From the NCBI GenBank assembly GCA_021890795.1, contig JAKKUO010000004.1:53063-117062 (forward strand): DNA of 64,000 bases, in the 5' to 3' direction. The DNA comes from Bacillota bacterium. GTDB lineage: Bacteria; Bacillota; Sulfobacillia; Symbiobacteriales; ZC4RG38. The translations under genes were made by a program, and so were the position numbers. Of the stretch, positions 10,004-18,247 are shown piece after piece. Under the pieces are notes generated by a model. The model was not told the DNA's origin. It saw only the letters and a program-made list of their open reading frames with translations, and searched no databases. The first letter of the stretch is position 1, and every line of letters begins with the position of its first letter.

Positions 10004-10079
10004 TGGAGCTGGTGACCGGAATCGAACCGGCGACCTCGTCCTTACCAAGGACGTGCTCTACCGACTGAGCTACACCAGC
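10004..10079 (-). tRNA. tRNA-Thr (anticodon GGT)
   Basis: 76 nt, 3' CCA encoded. Acceptor GCTGGTG/CACCAGC, D-arm GTAGCTCAGTCGG, anticodon loop TTGGTAA, T-arm GGTTCGATTCC. Last gene of a three-tRNA transcript. Confidence 0.97.
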
Positions 10080-10081
10080 AC

Positions 10082-10158
<77 letters not shown>

Positions 10159-10165
10159 GTGTGAA

Positions 10166-10250
10166 TGGTGGAGGGGGAAGGATTCGAACCTCCGAAGGCA
10201 GAGCCACCTGATTTACAGTCAGGCGCGTTTGACCACTTCGCTACCCCTCC
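10166..10250 (-). tRNA. tRNA-Tyr (anticodon GTA)
   Basis: 85 nt with a long variable arm, as expected for a bacterial class II tRNA-Tyr. Acceptor GGAGGGG/CCCCTCC, anticodon loop CTGTAAA, encoded CCA. First gene of the tRNA-Tyr-fMet-Thr transcript. Confidence 0.97.
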
Positions 10251-10287
10251 GCGCGGTCCCGCTCCCGGAGGGATCAGGACACGTCAT

Positions 10288-10316
10288 ATATTAACCGCAT
10301 CCCGGGAATGTGTCAA
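10288..10316 (-). promoter_or_regulatory. Promoter of the tRNA-Tyr-fMet-Thr cluster
   Basis: TTGACA (10316-10311), 17 bp, TAATAT (10293-10288): near-consensus, placed about 40 bases upstream of tRNA-Tyr. Confidence 0.85.
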
Positions 10317-10321
10317 GCACC

Positions 10322-10369
10322 CGGTGGGAGAACCGGTGGGTGCGGCCCAGGAGCTGGCACCGCACCCAC
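10322..10369 (-). terminator. Terminator after tRNA-Thr(TGT)
   Basis: A 10-bp stem (10360-10369 with 10336-10345) immediately after the tRNA, followed by a weak tail containing GGTTCTCCC. Separates this tRNA from the following tRNA promoter. Confidence 0.55.
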
Positions 10370-10374
10370 TTCTC

Positions 10375-10449
10375 TGGAGCCGGTTGTGGGATTTGAACCC
10401 ACGGCCTACCGCTTACAAGGCGGTTGCTCTACCGCTGAGCTAAACCGGC
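10375..10449 (-). tRNA. tRNA-Thr (anticodon TGT)
   Basis: 75 nt, 3' CCA encoded. Acceptor GCCGGTT/AACCGGC, D-arm TAGCTCAGCGG, anticodon loop CTTGTAA, T-arm GGTTCAAATCC. It has its own promoter and terminator. Confidence 0.97.
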
Positions 10450-10494
10450 ATCCGGCTCGGGCACGCCGGGCCAGAACCTCCCTTACCAGGCCCT

Positions 10495-10523
10495 ACTATA
10501 CCAGAGGCGGCCCGGCGGTGCAA
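10495..10523 (-). promoter_or_regulatory. Promoter of tRNA-Thr(TGT)
   Basis: TTGCAC (10523-10518), 17 bp, TATAGT (10500-10495). Confidence 0.7.
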
Positions 10524-10562
10524 GGCAGCGGGGCCCTCGCCCCGCCCGGAGACCCCGGCCTT

Positions 10563-11246
10563 TCAGGCCCGGCTCCGTTCGGCCCGGTGCACGGCCCGTT
10601 CGCTGCCCGCCCGCTGGTCCAGATACCGCTCCAGCTTGCGCTTCACCCGCTGCAGGGCGTTGTCGATGGACTTGACGTGCCGGTCGAGTTCCGTGGCGAT
10701 CTCCTGATACGACTTCCCGTCCAGGTAGGCCATCAGTACCTTCCACTCGAGGTCGCTCAGGATCTCGCCCATCTTCTCCTCGATGTCGCCGAACTCTTCC
10801 CGGCTGATGATCAGCTCCTCCGGGTCGGTTACCTTCGAGCCCGAGATCACGTCCAGAAGCGTCCGGTCAGAATCCTCGTCGTAGATGGGCTTGTTGAGGG
10901 AGACGTAGCTGTTCAGGGGGATGTGCTTCTGGCGGGTAGCCGTCTTGATGGCGGTGATGATCTGCCGGGTGATGCACAGCTCCGCAAAGGCGCGGAAGGA
11001 GGAGAGCTTGTCGCTGCGGAAGTCCCGGATGGCCTTGTAGAGGCCGATCATCCCCTCCTGGATGATGTCCTCGCGATCCGCACCGATCAGGAAGTAGGAC
11101 CGGGCCTTGGCCCGTACGAAGTTCTTGTACTTGTTAATCAGGTACTCCAGCGCGACGGTGGAACCATCCCGGGCAAACTCTACAATATCTTCGTCCATCA
11201 TCGATTCGTATTCCCGATATATGTCGCGCTGCGGGGTTGCAGACAT
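10563..11246 (-). CDS. sigH: RNA polymerase sporulation sigma factor SigH
   Basis: Sigma-70 family factor (227 aa) that in Bacillus drives early sporulation and stationary-phase genes. Region 2 (DREDIIQEGMIGLYKAIRDF, FRAFAELCITRQIITAIKTATRQKH) and a region 4 helix-turn-helix (KSYQEIATELDRHVKSIDNALQRVKRKLE) are clear, and the N-terminus DEDIVEFARDGSTVALEYLINKYKNFV is typical of SigH. The ATG at 11246 has GGGAGGGG upstream. Placement between rlmB and the rpmG-secE genes is the conserved Firmicutes position. Its presence suggests a sporulating organism. Confidence 0.95.
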   Translation of the reverse strand: MSATPQRDIYREYESMMDEDIVEFARDGSTVALEYLINKYKNFVRAKARSYFLIGADREDIIQEGMIGLYKAIRDFRSDKLSSFRAFAELCITRQIITAIKTATRQKHIPLNSYVSLNKPIYDEDSDRTLLDVISGSKVTDPEELIISREEFGDIEEKMGEILSDLEWKVLMAYLDGKSYQEIATELDRHVKSIDNALQRVKRKLERYLDQRAGSERAVHRAERSRA

Positions 11247-11280
11247 CGACCGGTCCCCTCCCTGTTCCCCGGAGTCCAGC

Positions 11281-11339
11281 CTAAATACAGAAAAGCCCGT
11301 GCGTCACCAACTGCAGGTGGTGCCATCACCAGCGCACGG
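11281..11339 (-). ncRNA. Terminator-like hairpin in the sigH leader
   Basis: A long stem-loop (outer 7-bp arms 11333-11339 and 11297-11303, with further internal pairing) is followed by GCTTTTCTGTATTT. It lies between the consensus sigH promoter and the gene, so it would either attenuate sigH or release a small RNA of roughly 110 nt. No known RNA family was recognised. Confidence 0.5.
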
Positions 11340-11409
11340 TCTACCCGTAAAATAGGCCAAACCACATAACCCCAGGCGACATAATCGATTGACCGGGCCG
11401 CTACTGCCG

Positions 11410-11438
11410 ATTATAAACGGGCAACAGAGCCGCGTCAA
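11410..11438 (-). promoter_or_regulatory. Promoter upstream of sigH
   Basis: TTGACG (11438-11433), 17 bp, TATAAT (11415-11410), near-consensus and reading toward sigH. Confidence 0.85.
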
Positions 11439-11497
11439 GGCAGCACCCCGGGCCGGGCGGGCCCGTTGCCGCTCTTGACTGTATTGCCAGACCGATC

Positions 11498-12274
11498 CTA
11501 TCCCTGGCCGCCCTTTTCCGGTGGGCCGCCGGCTTCCGCCAGGGCCCGCTGGCGGCGGATCTCGTACAGCAGGATACCGCCGGCCACGGCGGCGTTCAGG
11601 GAGTTGATCCGGCCGTACATCGGGATCCGCACGGTGAAGTCGCAGTGCTCCGCGACCAGCCGGTGCATCCCCTTGCCTTCGCTGCCGATAACCAGCCCCA
11701 GGGGCCCGGTAAGCCGGGCCTCGTAGCACGACTCCCGGGCCTCCTGGTGGGTCCCGCAGATCCACAGCCCCGCAGCCTTGAGTTCCATAATGGTACGCAC
11801 CAGGTTGGTCACCCGTGCCACCGGCACGTACTCGATGGCCCCCGCGGAGACCTTGGCCACCGTCTCCGTCAGCCCCGCAGACCGGCGCTCCGGCACGATG
11901 ATCCCGTGGACGCCGCAGGCGTCGGCGGTCCGGATGAGGGAACCCAGGTTCTGGGGATCCTCAATCCCATCGAGGATCAGCACCAGGGGTTCCTCGCCCC
12001 GCTCCCGGGCCCGTTCCAGGATAGCCTCCACCGTCGCGTACGGCCGGGCGGCGACGATCGCGACCACCCCCTGGTGCGCGGCCCCCTGGGCCATGGCGTC
12101 GAGCCAGGACCGGTCCACCTCCTGCACCGGGATCCCCCGCTCCCGGGCCAGGACCCGGATCTGCCGGATCGACCCGTGCACTGCCCCCCGGGCGAGAAAG
12201 AGCCGGTGGATCGGCCGGCCGGCCTTGAGGGCCTCCAGCACCGGATTGCGCCCCAGGATCCGCGCCTCTGCCAC
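11498..12274 (-). CDS. rlmB: 23S rRNA (guanosine-2'-O-)-methyltransferase RlmB, TrmH family
   Basis: SPOUT-class RNA 2'-O-methyltransferase of 258 aa. The N-terminal L30e-like substrate-binding domain (about 1-75, ILGRNPVLEAL) precedes the knotted SPOUT domain with motif 1 (ILDGIEDPQNLGSLIRTADACG), motif 2 (LVIGSEGKGM) and motif 3 (IPMYGRINSLNAAVA). The GTG at 12274 has GGGGGAAGG four bases upstream. It follows thyX by 52 bases. In Firmicutes the ortholog in this place is often called RlmB or YacO; the exact target nucleotide is inferred from family. Confidence 0.92.
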   Translation of the reverse strand: MAEARILGRNPVLEALKAGRPIHRLFLARGAVHGSIRQIRVLARERGIPVQEVDRSWLDAMAQGAAHQGVVAIVAARPYATVEAILERARERGEEPLVLILDGIEDPQNLGSLIRTADACGVHGIIVPERRSAGLTETVAKVSAGAIEYVPVARVTNLVRTIMELKAAGLWICGTHQEARESCYEARLTGPLGLVIGSEGKGMHRLVAEHCDFTVRIPMYGRINSLNAAVAGGILLYEIRRQRALAEAGGPPEKGGQG

Positions 12275-12326
12275 GCTGCCTTCCCCCTCATTCCTATGGC
12301 GGTTTCCTGCCTGTTACCCCCTGAGC

Positions 12327-13997
12327 TCAGGGCCGGCGGGGCCAGGGGGCCAGGTGTGGGTGCACCGCCGCCACCTGCCGGTTCAGGTCCAGGATCGCCT
12401 GCCGAATCTCCCACTGAGCCTCGGAGCTGCCCCGGAGGTTGACCAGGTGGTAGAGTTCCCAGAGGTCGAACCGGGCCAGGGCCCGGCGCCGGTGGGCGTT
12501 GGTCACCACGTAGGGGGCCACCAGGGGCAGCCGGTCCGCAAGGCGCAGGTAGAGTTCCTCCGCAGCGGCCACCGCCCGCTCCAGCACCGGAGTGAGACCG
12601 GCTGCGGCCACGTTGGGCGGCACCACCCAACCATAGGAAATGCTGGGCTCTGCCGGCGCGAATTCCACCTTCCGGCAGTGGCGGAGAAGTTGGTGCCAGC
12701 AGGCCTCAGAGACGGTGAAGGCCGCCCCGTAGTGGACCCGATGCAGAGCCTCGAGAGGATGGTCGTGGGGCCCCAGCCGCGCTACCGCCTCCCGGAAGAG
12801 CCGCACGAGCTGCTCCGGGGGCAGCTGCCGGACCCCCGCCTCCAGTCCCGGGGCACCGTACTCGATGGCCAGGCCCTCCGCTACCCGGATAAGAGCCGGC
12901 ACCTCGTCCGGGGGGATCGCCCCGGTGCCGGCCCCGGCTTCCTGGGCCGGCGACGCCGGCCCGGCGGACTCCCCTGCGCCCCCCGGGTGGCCGGCAGCAG
13001 CCCATCGGGCCTCCTGGCCGGTCCACTCCACCAGCCGGGCCTCCGGCGGCCGGATCCGCTCCGCCACCGGCCCGGTCCGATCCAGGGGCAGGCCGGAGGC
13101 CGCGGGGTCCGCCGCTGCCGCCCCCTCCCCGGCCGGCGCCGGCTGGGCCATCTCCCGGAGCAGCGCCGCCACTCCGGCCCGGGTCTCCAGGCGGTAGGGG
13201 TTGGGCACCGCATGCCGGAGGAGCACCGGCAGGACGGCGCTTACCTCCTCCCGAATGGCCGCGGCCATGGCCCGGACCTCCGGGTAGGGGTCCGAGAGCA
13301 ACCGGGCCAGGCTGTCCCGGATCGCCCGGCCGTTCCCGGTCATCCCCAGGTTCGTGTGGACCGCCAGGGTGAGCGCGTACCGGGCGTCTTCAAAAGCGGT
13401 CTTCTCCACCCGGACGGACCAGGCCTTCTCGCTCTCCTGCTCCCCCCGGGGAAGCTCCCGGCGCAGATAGGCTACCAGCCCCCGAAGCAACTCCTCATAC
13501 GCATCGAAGGTCAGGTCCATCAGCCGTCGGTAGCGCTGCAGCAGGTCCGGGTAAGCCTCCAGCTCCGGCGGCGTGTAGTAGGCCCCCCGGGCCGGGCGCT
13601 GGTAGCGCTGGGAGTACTCGATGAAGGAGAGAAACGGGTTCGAGAGTTCCAGCCGGGCGGAGGCCAGCCGGGAGACCCGCTCGATGCCCACGTGGGCCAC
13701 CGCCAGCTCCGCCACGCTGGAGTGGCCGTAGCCGATGACCACCCGCTCGTGGAACCGCCGGGCCTTCTCCAGGTCGAAGCCGGCGCCCGTCGCCGGTGCA
13801 TCGCCCTCCGCCAGGGCCAGTTCCCGGTCCTGGATGAGCGCCAGGAGGTTGTCCCGGAAACTATGCGGGGAGCGGCTCACCTTGGCGAAGACAACGGCGA
13901 CGACCTCTTCCGGGAGGTTGAAAATGGTGTAGATGTTCCGGTCGAGATTGCTCACATAGCGCCGGAGAAGCGCTGCTTCCTCGGGGGTGTAGCCCAT
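12327..13997 (-). CDS. thyX: Tandem-domain ThyX-like protein
   Basis: Related to FAD-dependent thymidylate synthase, but 556 aa instead of about 220 because two ThyX folds are joined by a Pro/Ala/Gly-rich linker (about 275-350). Domain 1 has GHSSVAEL (91-98) and FIEYSQRYQ (125-133), keeping the ExSxRY half of the family signature but not RHR. Domain 2 has LRHCRKVEF (438-446), keeping an RH-R half, and ends with the conserved AQWEIRQ. Neither copy shows the full RHR-x7-S signature. The ATG at 13997 has AAAGGGG at seven bases. Position between mrnC and rlmB is where Firmicutes carry thyX. It may act as one composite enzyme or as a divergent paralog. Confidence 0.75.
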   Translation of the reverse strand: MGYTPEEAALLRRYVSNLDRNIYTIFNLPEEVVAVVFAKVSRSPHSFRDNLLALIQDRELALAEGDAPATGAGFDLEKARRFHERVVIGYGHSSVAELAVAHVGIERVSRLASARLELSNPFLSFIEYSQRYQRPARGAYYTPPELEAYPDLLQRYRRLMDLTFDAYEELLRGLVAYLRRELPRGEQESEKAWSVRVEKTAFEDARYALTLAVHTNLGMTGNGRAIRDSLARLLSDPYPEVRAMAAAIREEVSAVLPVLLRHAVPNPYRLETRAGVAALLREMAQPAPAGEGAAAADPAASGLPLDRTGPVAERIRPPEARLVEWTGQEARWAAAGHPGGAGESAGPASPAQEAGAGTGAIPPDEVPALIRVAEGLAIEYGAPGLEAGVRQLPPEQLVRLFREAVARLGPHDHPLEALHRVHYGAAFTVSEACWHQLLRHCRKVEFAPAEPSISYGWVVPPNVAAAGLTPVLERAVAAAEELYLRLADRLPLVAPYVVTNAHRRRALARFDLWELYHLVNLRGSSEAQWEIRQAILDLNRQVAAVHPHLAPWPRRP

Positions 13998-14070
13998 TGC
14001 GCTGCCCCTTTCCACAAAGGTAACAACCGGAAGGCTGCGGCCTGAACCCGTTCCCGGATGGCGTTCCGGC

Positions 14071-14619
14071 TCAGGGGACCCCGGGCCCGGGGTCCGGCGG
14101 AGGCGGCCCGCCGGGGCCCGGGTCGCCAGAGGGCAGGCCCTGGCCGCCTTCCGGCCCGGCGGCCTGGGATTCGCCGTTGCCCGGGTGAGCAGGCTGGGGC
14201 CCGCCGCCTTCCGGTCCGGCGGCCTGGACCGCCCGGGCGAGGACCGCCTGCAGCCGGGGCCAGTCGCCCTTGAGGTAGAGGAAGCCCACCAGGGCCTCGA
14301 AGCCGGTGGCCAGGGCGTACTCCGCCCGGTCGGCGCCCCGGACGGGGTGCCGGGGCTTGGCGTTCCGGCCCCGGCGGGCGACCTCCGCCTCCACCTCGGT
14401 CAGCTCCGGCAGAAGGGCCCGGAGGGCCTCCGCCTGGCTGTGGGCCCGGACATACCCCGTCGCGGCCCGGTGCAGCGCCCCCGGGCGCCGGCCTCCCTGC
14501 CGGAGGAGCCACTCCCGGACGTAAAGCTCATAGACGGCATCGCCCAGGTAGGCCAGGGCCAGGGGCGGGTACTGCTCCGGATGGCCGTAGGGGCCGAAGA
14601 TGGGCGGAAAACCGCTCAT
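14071..14619 (-). CDS. mrnC: Mini-ribonuclease 3
   Basis: RNase III-like enzyme without a double-stranded RNA-binding domain, used in Bacillus for 23S rRNA maturation. The catalytic domain spans about residues 15-135 with YLGDAVYELYVRE (D27) and RAEYALATGFEALVGFLYLKGD. The total of 182 aa is longer than usual because of a Pro/Gly-rich tail after residue 140 that is probably disordered. The ATG overlaps the cysS stop (ATGA), so the two are translationally coupled. Confidence 0.93.
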   Translation of the reverse strand: MSGFPPIFGPYGHPEQYPPLALAYLGDAVYELYVREWLLRQGGRRPGALHRAATGYVRAHSQAEALRALLPELTEVEAEVARRGRNAKPRHPVRGADRAEYALATGFEALVGFLYLKGDWPRLQAVLARAVQAAGPEGGGPQPAHPGNGESQAAGPEGGQGLPSGDPGPGGPPPPDPGPGVP

Positions 14620-16025
14620 GCCCGCCGCCACCGGACCCCGGTGGGGGTGTCCTCCAGGATGATTCCCATGGCCCGGAGCTGGTCCCGGATCCGGTCGGCC
14701 TCGGCAAAGTTCCGGGCCTTGCGGGCGGCCTGGCGGAGGGCGATCAGCCGCTCGATCTCCGCATCCAGGCTTTCTTCCTCTACCAGGGCGGAGCCGAGGA
14801 TCCCCAGGACCCCGCCCAGCTCCCGGAAGAGCTCCAGGGCCCCCTCCGCCAGGGCCCGGCTGGCCCCCGGGCCGATCCGCCGGTTGCACTCGGCGGCCAG
14901 CTCAAAGAGGACCGACTGGGCCAGGGCGGTGTTCAGGTCGTCGTCCATGGCCTCCTGGAAGCGCTGCCGGAACCGGGCAGTGAGGTCGGCCAACAGGTCC
15001 CGCTCCTGGTCCGAAGCTTCGGTCCGCTCCGCGCTCCGGGCCAGGTGCCGGAGGTTGTGGACCGCGTTGTGGAGCCGCTCCAGGCCGCTCCTGGCCGCGG
15101 CCACCAGCTCGTCGCTCCACTCCAGGGGTTTGCGGTAGTGGGCGGAGAGGAGGTAGAACCGGACCACCTCGCCGCTGTACCGCTGGAGCACGTCCCGAAG
15201 GTACCAGAAGTTCCCCTCGGACTTGGACATCTTCTCGCCGCCGATGGTGAGCATGCCGTTGTGGATCCAGTACCGGGCCAGGGGGCGGCCGGTCACCGGC
15301 TCGGACTGGGCGATCTCGTTCTCGTGGTGGGGGAAGATCAGGTCCTCCCCGCCGGCGTGGATGTCCAGGGTGTCCCCCAGGTACCGCCTTGCCATCACCG
15401 AGCACTCGATGTGCCATCCGGGCCGACCCTTGCCCCAGGGGGAGTCCCAGGCGATTTCATCCTCTTTCTGGAACTTCCAGAGAGCAAAGTCCATCGGGTG
15501 CTCCTTCTGGGCGCTCACCTCCACCCGGGCCCCGGCCTGCAGCTCGGCCAGGTTCCGGTTGGAGAGCTTGCCGTAGTCGGGCTTCCGGGTCACCCGGTAG
15601 TAGACCCCATCCCCGGGGATGACGTAGGCAAAGCCCAGGGCTTCCAGGGCCGCGATGTGCTCGATGATCTCCGGGATGTGGTCGGTCACCCGGGGGTGGA
15701 CGTCGGCCCGTTCCACCCCCAGGGCGTCCGCGTCCTGGAAGTACTCGGCGATCATCTGGTCCGCCAGTTCCCGCTCGCCGATGCCGAGCTCCCGGGCCCG
15801 GCGGATGATCTTGTCGTCGACGTCGGTGAAGTTCTGCACGAAGGTGACCTGGTAGCCCCGGTACCGCAGGTAGCGGCGGAGGGTGTCCGCCACCACCAGG
15901 TTGCGGGCGTTGCCGATGTGGATCCGGTCGTAGACCGTGGGCCCGCAGTTGTAGAAGGTCACCCGCCCGGGAACCAAGGGCGTGAAGGGCTCCAGGGTGC
16001 GGGTCAGGTCATTGTGCAGCCTCAC
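14616..16025 (-). CDS. cysS: Cysteinyl-tRNA synthetase
   Basis: Class I aminoacyl-tRNA synthetase charging tRNA-Cys. The 469 residues have the HIGH-type motif (HIGN, 36-39), the zinc cysteine in YNCGPTVYD (C27), [28 protein letters not shown] and KMSKS ([11 protein letters not shown]). The GTG at 16025 has GGAGGAAA at seven bases and lies inside the 3' end of cysE (17-base overlap). Controlled with cysE by the T-box upstream. Confidence 0.97.
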   Translation of the reverse strand: MRLHNDLTRTLEPFTPLVPGRVTFYNCGPTVYDRIHIGNARNLVVADTLRRYLRYRGYQVTFVQNFTDVDDKIIRRARELGIGERELADQMIAEYFQDADALGVERADVHPRVTDHIPEIIEHIAALEALGFAYVIPGDGVYYRVTRKPDYGKLSNRNLAELQAGARVEVSAQKEHPMDFALWKFQKEDEIAWDSPWGKGRPGWHIECSVMARRYLGDTLDIHAGGEDLIFPHHENEIAQSEPVTGRPLARYWIHNGMLTIGGEKMSKSEGNFWYLRDVLQRYSGEVVRFYLLSAHYRKPLEWSDELVAAARSGLERLHNAVHNLRHLARSAERTEASDQERDLLADLTARFRQRFQEAMDDDLNTALAQSVLFELAAECNRRIGPGASRALAEGALELFRELGGVLGILGSALVEEESLDAEIERLIALRQAARKARNFAEADRIRDQLRAMGIILEDTPTGVRWRRA

Positions 16026-16704
16026 GGCGGGTTTCCTCCTTTGCCTCCAGGAGGGCCCGCAGCCGCTCCTGCTCGGCCTCCAGGGCTTTGACCCGGGCCT
16101 GCAGCCGGGCAAGCTCCTTGGTGGTGACCTCCAGGATGCTGGCCACGGGATCCGGGAGGTTGACATGGTCCAGGAGATCCACCTTCTGGCCGTCCCGCCG
16201 GACGATCCGGCCGGGGTTGCCCACCACGGTACAGTTGGGGGGCACGTCCCGCAGAACCACCGCGCCCGCCCCGATCTTGCAGTTGTCGCCGATGGTGATG
16301 GCCCCGAGGATCCGAGCCCCGGTGCCGATCACCACGTTGTTCCCGATGGTAGGATGGCGCTTGCCCTTCTCCTTGCCGGTGCCGCCCAGGGTCACCCCCT
16401 GGTAAATGGTGACGTTGTCGCCGATCTCCGCGGTCTCCCCGATCACCACCCCGGCCCCGTGGTCAATGAAGACCCCCTCCCCGATCTTGGCCCCGGGGTG
16501 GATCTCGATCAGGGTGAGCCAGCGGGAGATGTTGGAGATGATCCGGGCCAGCAGCTTGAAGTTGTGGTTCCAGAGCCAGTGTGCGATGCGATGAAACCAG
16601 ATGGCATGGAGCCCAGGGTAGCAGAGGAGAACCTCCAGGAGACTCCGGGCCGCCGGATCCCGCTCGAAAACAGCCTGGATGTCCCTCCGGATCCTTCTGA
16701 ACAT
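16009..16704 (-). CDS. cysE: Serine O-acetyltransferase
   Basis: Makes O-acetylserine from serine and acetyl-CoA, the first committed step of cysteine synthesis. The 231 residues have the N-terminal helical domain ([10 protein letters not shown]) and the left-handed beta-helix hexapeptide repeats ([35 protein letters not shown]...) with the [15 protein letters not shown] loop. The ATG at 16704 has AAGGGGG upstream. A C-terminal charged helix extends beyond the hexapeptide domain. Paired with cysS, as in many Firmicutes, behind a T-box. Confidence 0.95.
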   Translation of the reverse strand: MFRRIRRDIQAVFERDPAARSLLEVLLCYPGLHAIWFHRIAHWLWNHNFKLLARIISNISRWLTLIEIHPGAKIGEGVFIDHGAGVVIGETAEIGDNVTIYQGVTLGGTGKEKGKRHPTIGNNVVIGTGARILGAITIGDNCKIGAGAVVLRDVPPNCTVVGNPGRIVRRDGQKVDLLDHVNLPDPVASILEVTTKELARLQARVKALEAEQERLRALLEAKEETRREAAQ

Positions 16705-16741
16705 GGTTATCCCCCTTAAGGCGACCAGATTAGCGGGAAAT

Positions 16742-17150
16742 AGATCAGGGTCCGCTCCTGTGCCTGGCACAGAGGCGGACCCGAATGCCCGCGGTTCCAC
16801 TCTGTTTGGATCCCACCCGGGATCCCACTCGTCACAGGGACGGGTGCCGACCCTGCCGCCACAGCATAGGGGGCGAGAGCATGGCGGCCGTCCGCGCCGA
16901 TCCCCTGGCCCGATAACGGGGGCCTGCCGTGGGCGACTACTCCCGGTCGGGGTCCGTTGGATCCGCCGGTTTCGGTCCCAGGCTCCCGGGGGCATTTCCC
17001 CACCGGTCCTTTCCGACCCGGGCTGCGATCCCGGGCCGGCTGGGGGCTCTTCCGGCCACCGCTTGCAGCCTCGGCGGCGGCTCTCTGTCCGGCGACCGAT
17101 GGGTACTTCTCCCGTTCTTCGCCGTTCCGATCTTTGGTTAGGCTTGCTTG
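16742..17150 (-). promoter_or_regulatory. T-box leader of cysE-cysS
   Basis: A roughly 400-nt leader containing stem I features (AGTA motif and CAGAGAG), the T-box sequence AGAGTGGAACCGCG (16803-16790) and a terminator (16775-16782 with 16748-16755, tail TGATCTATTT). T-boxes are known to bind uncharged tRNA and prevent termination. A TGC triplet at 16994-16992 is a plausible cysteine specifier, consistent with the genes controlled; that assignment is tentative. Confidence 0.85.
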
Positions 17151-17151
17151 G

Positions 17152-17181
17152 ATTATAGGGTTACCGGTTCACCCATGTCAA
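17152..17181 (-). promoter_or_regulatory. Promoter of the cysE-cysS T-box transcript
   Basis: TTGACA (17181-17176), 18 bp, TATAAT (17157-17152): both hexamers perfect. Confidence 0.85.
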
Positions 17182-17237
17182 GCCAGGGGCTGTCCCAGCC
17201 CCGCCCGGGCAGCCGCCCGGTGCCGGGCACCGGCCGG

Positions 17238-17711
17238 TCACACCCGGGCGATGAGGGCCACCGCGATGGCGGCGATGCCCTCCCCCCGGCCGAGGGCCCC
17301 CAGCCCCTCGTTGGTGGTGGCTTTCAGGCTCACGTCCCCGGGAGCGAGGCCCAGGGCCTGGGCCAGGTGGTTCCGCATCGCCTCCCGGTACGGGGCGATC
17401 CGGGGGCGCTCCGCGATCAGGGTCGCGTCGATGTTCACCGGCCGCCACCCCTGCTCTTGCAGGAGGCCCCGGACCCTGGCCAGGAGACCGAGGCTGTAGG
17501 CTCCCGCCAGGGCCGGGTCCGTGTCCGGGAAGTGGTGGCCGATGTCCCGGAGGCCGGCGGCGCCCAGGAGGGCGTCCATCACCGCATGGGTGAGGACATC
17601 CGCATCGGAGTGGCCCTCCAGCCCCACCTCCGACGGGATCGTCACGCCCCCCAGGACCAGGGGCCGGCCGGGGACCAGCCGGTGGGCGTCGTAGCCGATT
17701 CCAACCCGCAA
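17238..17711 (-). CDS. ispF: 2-C-methyl-D-erythritol 2,4-cyclodiphosphate synthase
   Basis: Fifth enzyme of the MEP isoprenoid pathway. The 157 residues carry the zinc ligands D8 and H10 (GIGYDAHRL), H42 (GHSDADVLTH) and the signature KATTNEGLGALGRGEGIAA. The start is a TTG at 17711 with GGAGGG upstream. It lies downstream of ispD, but with lepB inserted between them. Confidence 0.96.
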   Translation of the reverse strand: MRVGIGYDAHRLVPGRPLVLGGVTIPSEVGLEGHSDADVLTHAVMDALLGAAGLRDIGHHFPDTDPALAGAYSLGLLARVRGLLQEQGWRPVNIDATLIAERPRIAPYREAMRNHLAQALGLAPGDVSLKATTNEGLGALGRGEGIAAIAVALIARV

Positions 17712-17731
17712 GGCTGACCCTCCGTCCTCAG

Positions 17732-18247
17732 CTACTGCAGCGGACCCCAGCGGCTCAGGGGCCAGAACCGGAAGACGGCCCGGCCCTTGATCGCCTTGAT
17801 GTCCAGCAGCCCCCAGACGTGGCCGTCCTGGCTGTTGTTCCGGTTGTCCCCCAGAACCAGCACCTTGCCCTCCGGCACCTTGACGGGACCGTACTCGTAG
17901 GCCGGCGGCTCCGCGATGTAAGGCTCCTCCAGGGGCTGGCCGTTGATCCAGACCCGGCCGTCCCGGACGGCGACCTCCTCCCCGGGCAGGGCGATCACCC
18001 GCTTGATATAGTCCAGCTTACCGCCTCCGGGCGGCCGGAAGACGACGATATCGCCCCGCTCCAGTTTATCGAAGCGGAAGAAGAGCTTGTCCACCAGCAC
18101 CCGGTCCCCGGGGAGGATGGTGGGCACCATGGAGGGGGTGGGAATCTGCCGGGCCTCGGCCACCCCCGCCCGGAAGACCAGGGCCAGGGCCAGCATCAGG
18201 ATCAGGTCCCGGATCCACTCCCACAAAGCGGAACGGCCCATCCTCAT
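17732..18247 (-). CDS. lepB: Signal peptidase I
   Basis: Membrane serine protease that removes signal peptides from secreted proteins. The 171 residues have one N-terminal membrane span (about 12-30), the catalytic Ser in PTPSMVPT (S39), the catalytic Lys in YIKRVIALPG (K82) and the C-terminal LGDNRNNSQDG box. The ATG overlaps the ispD stop (ATGA) and has AGGTGGG upstream. Its location inside the ispD-ispF pair is unusual. Confidence 0.95.
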   Translation of the reverse strand: MRMGRSALWEWIRDLILMLALALVFRAGVAEARQIPTPSMVPTILPGDRVLVDKLFFRFDKLERGDIVVFRPPGGGKLDYIKRVIALPGEEVAVRDGRVWINGQPLEEPYIAEPPAYEYGPVKVPEGKVLVLGDNRNNSQDGHVWGLLDIKAIKGRAVFRFWPLSRWGPLQ

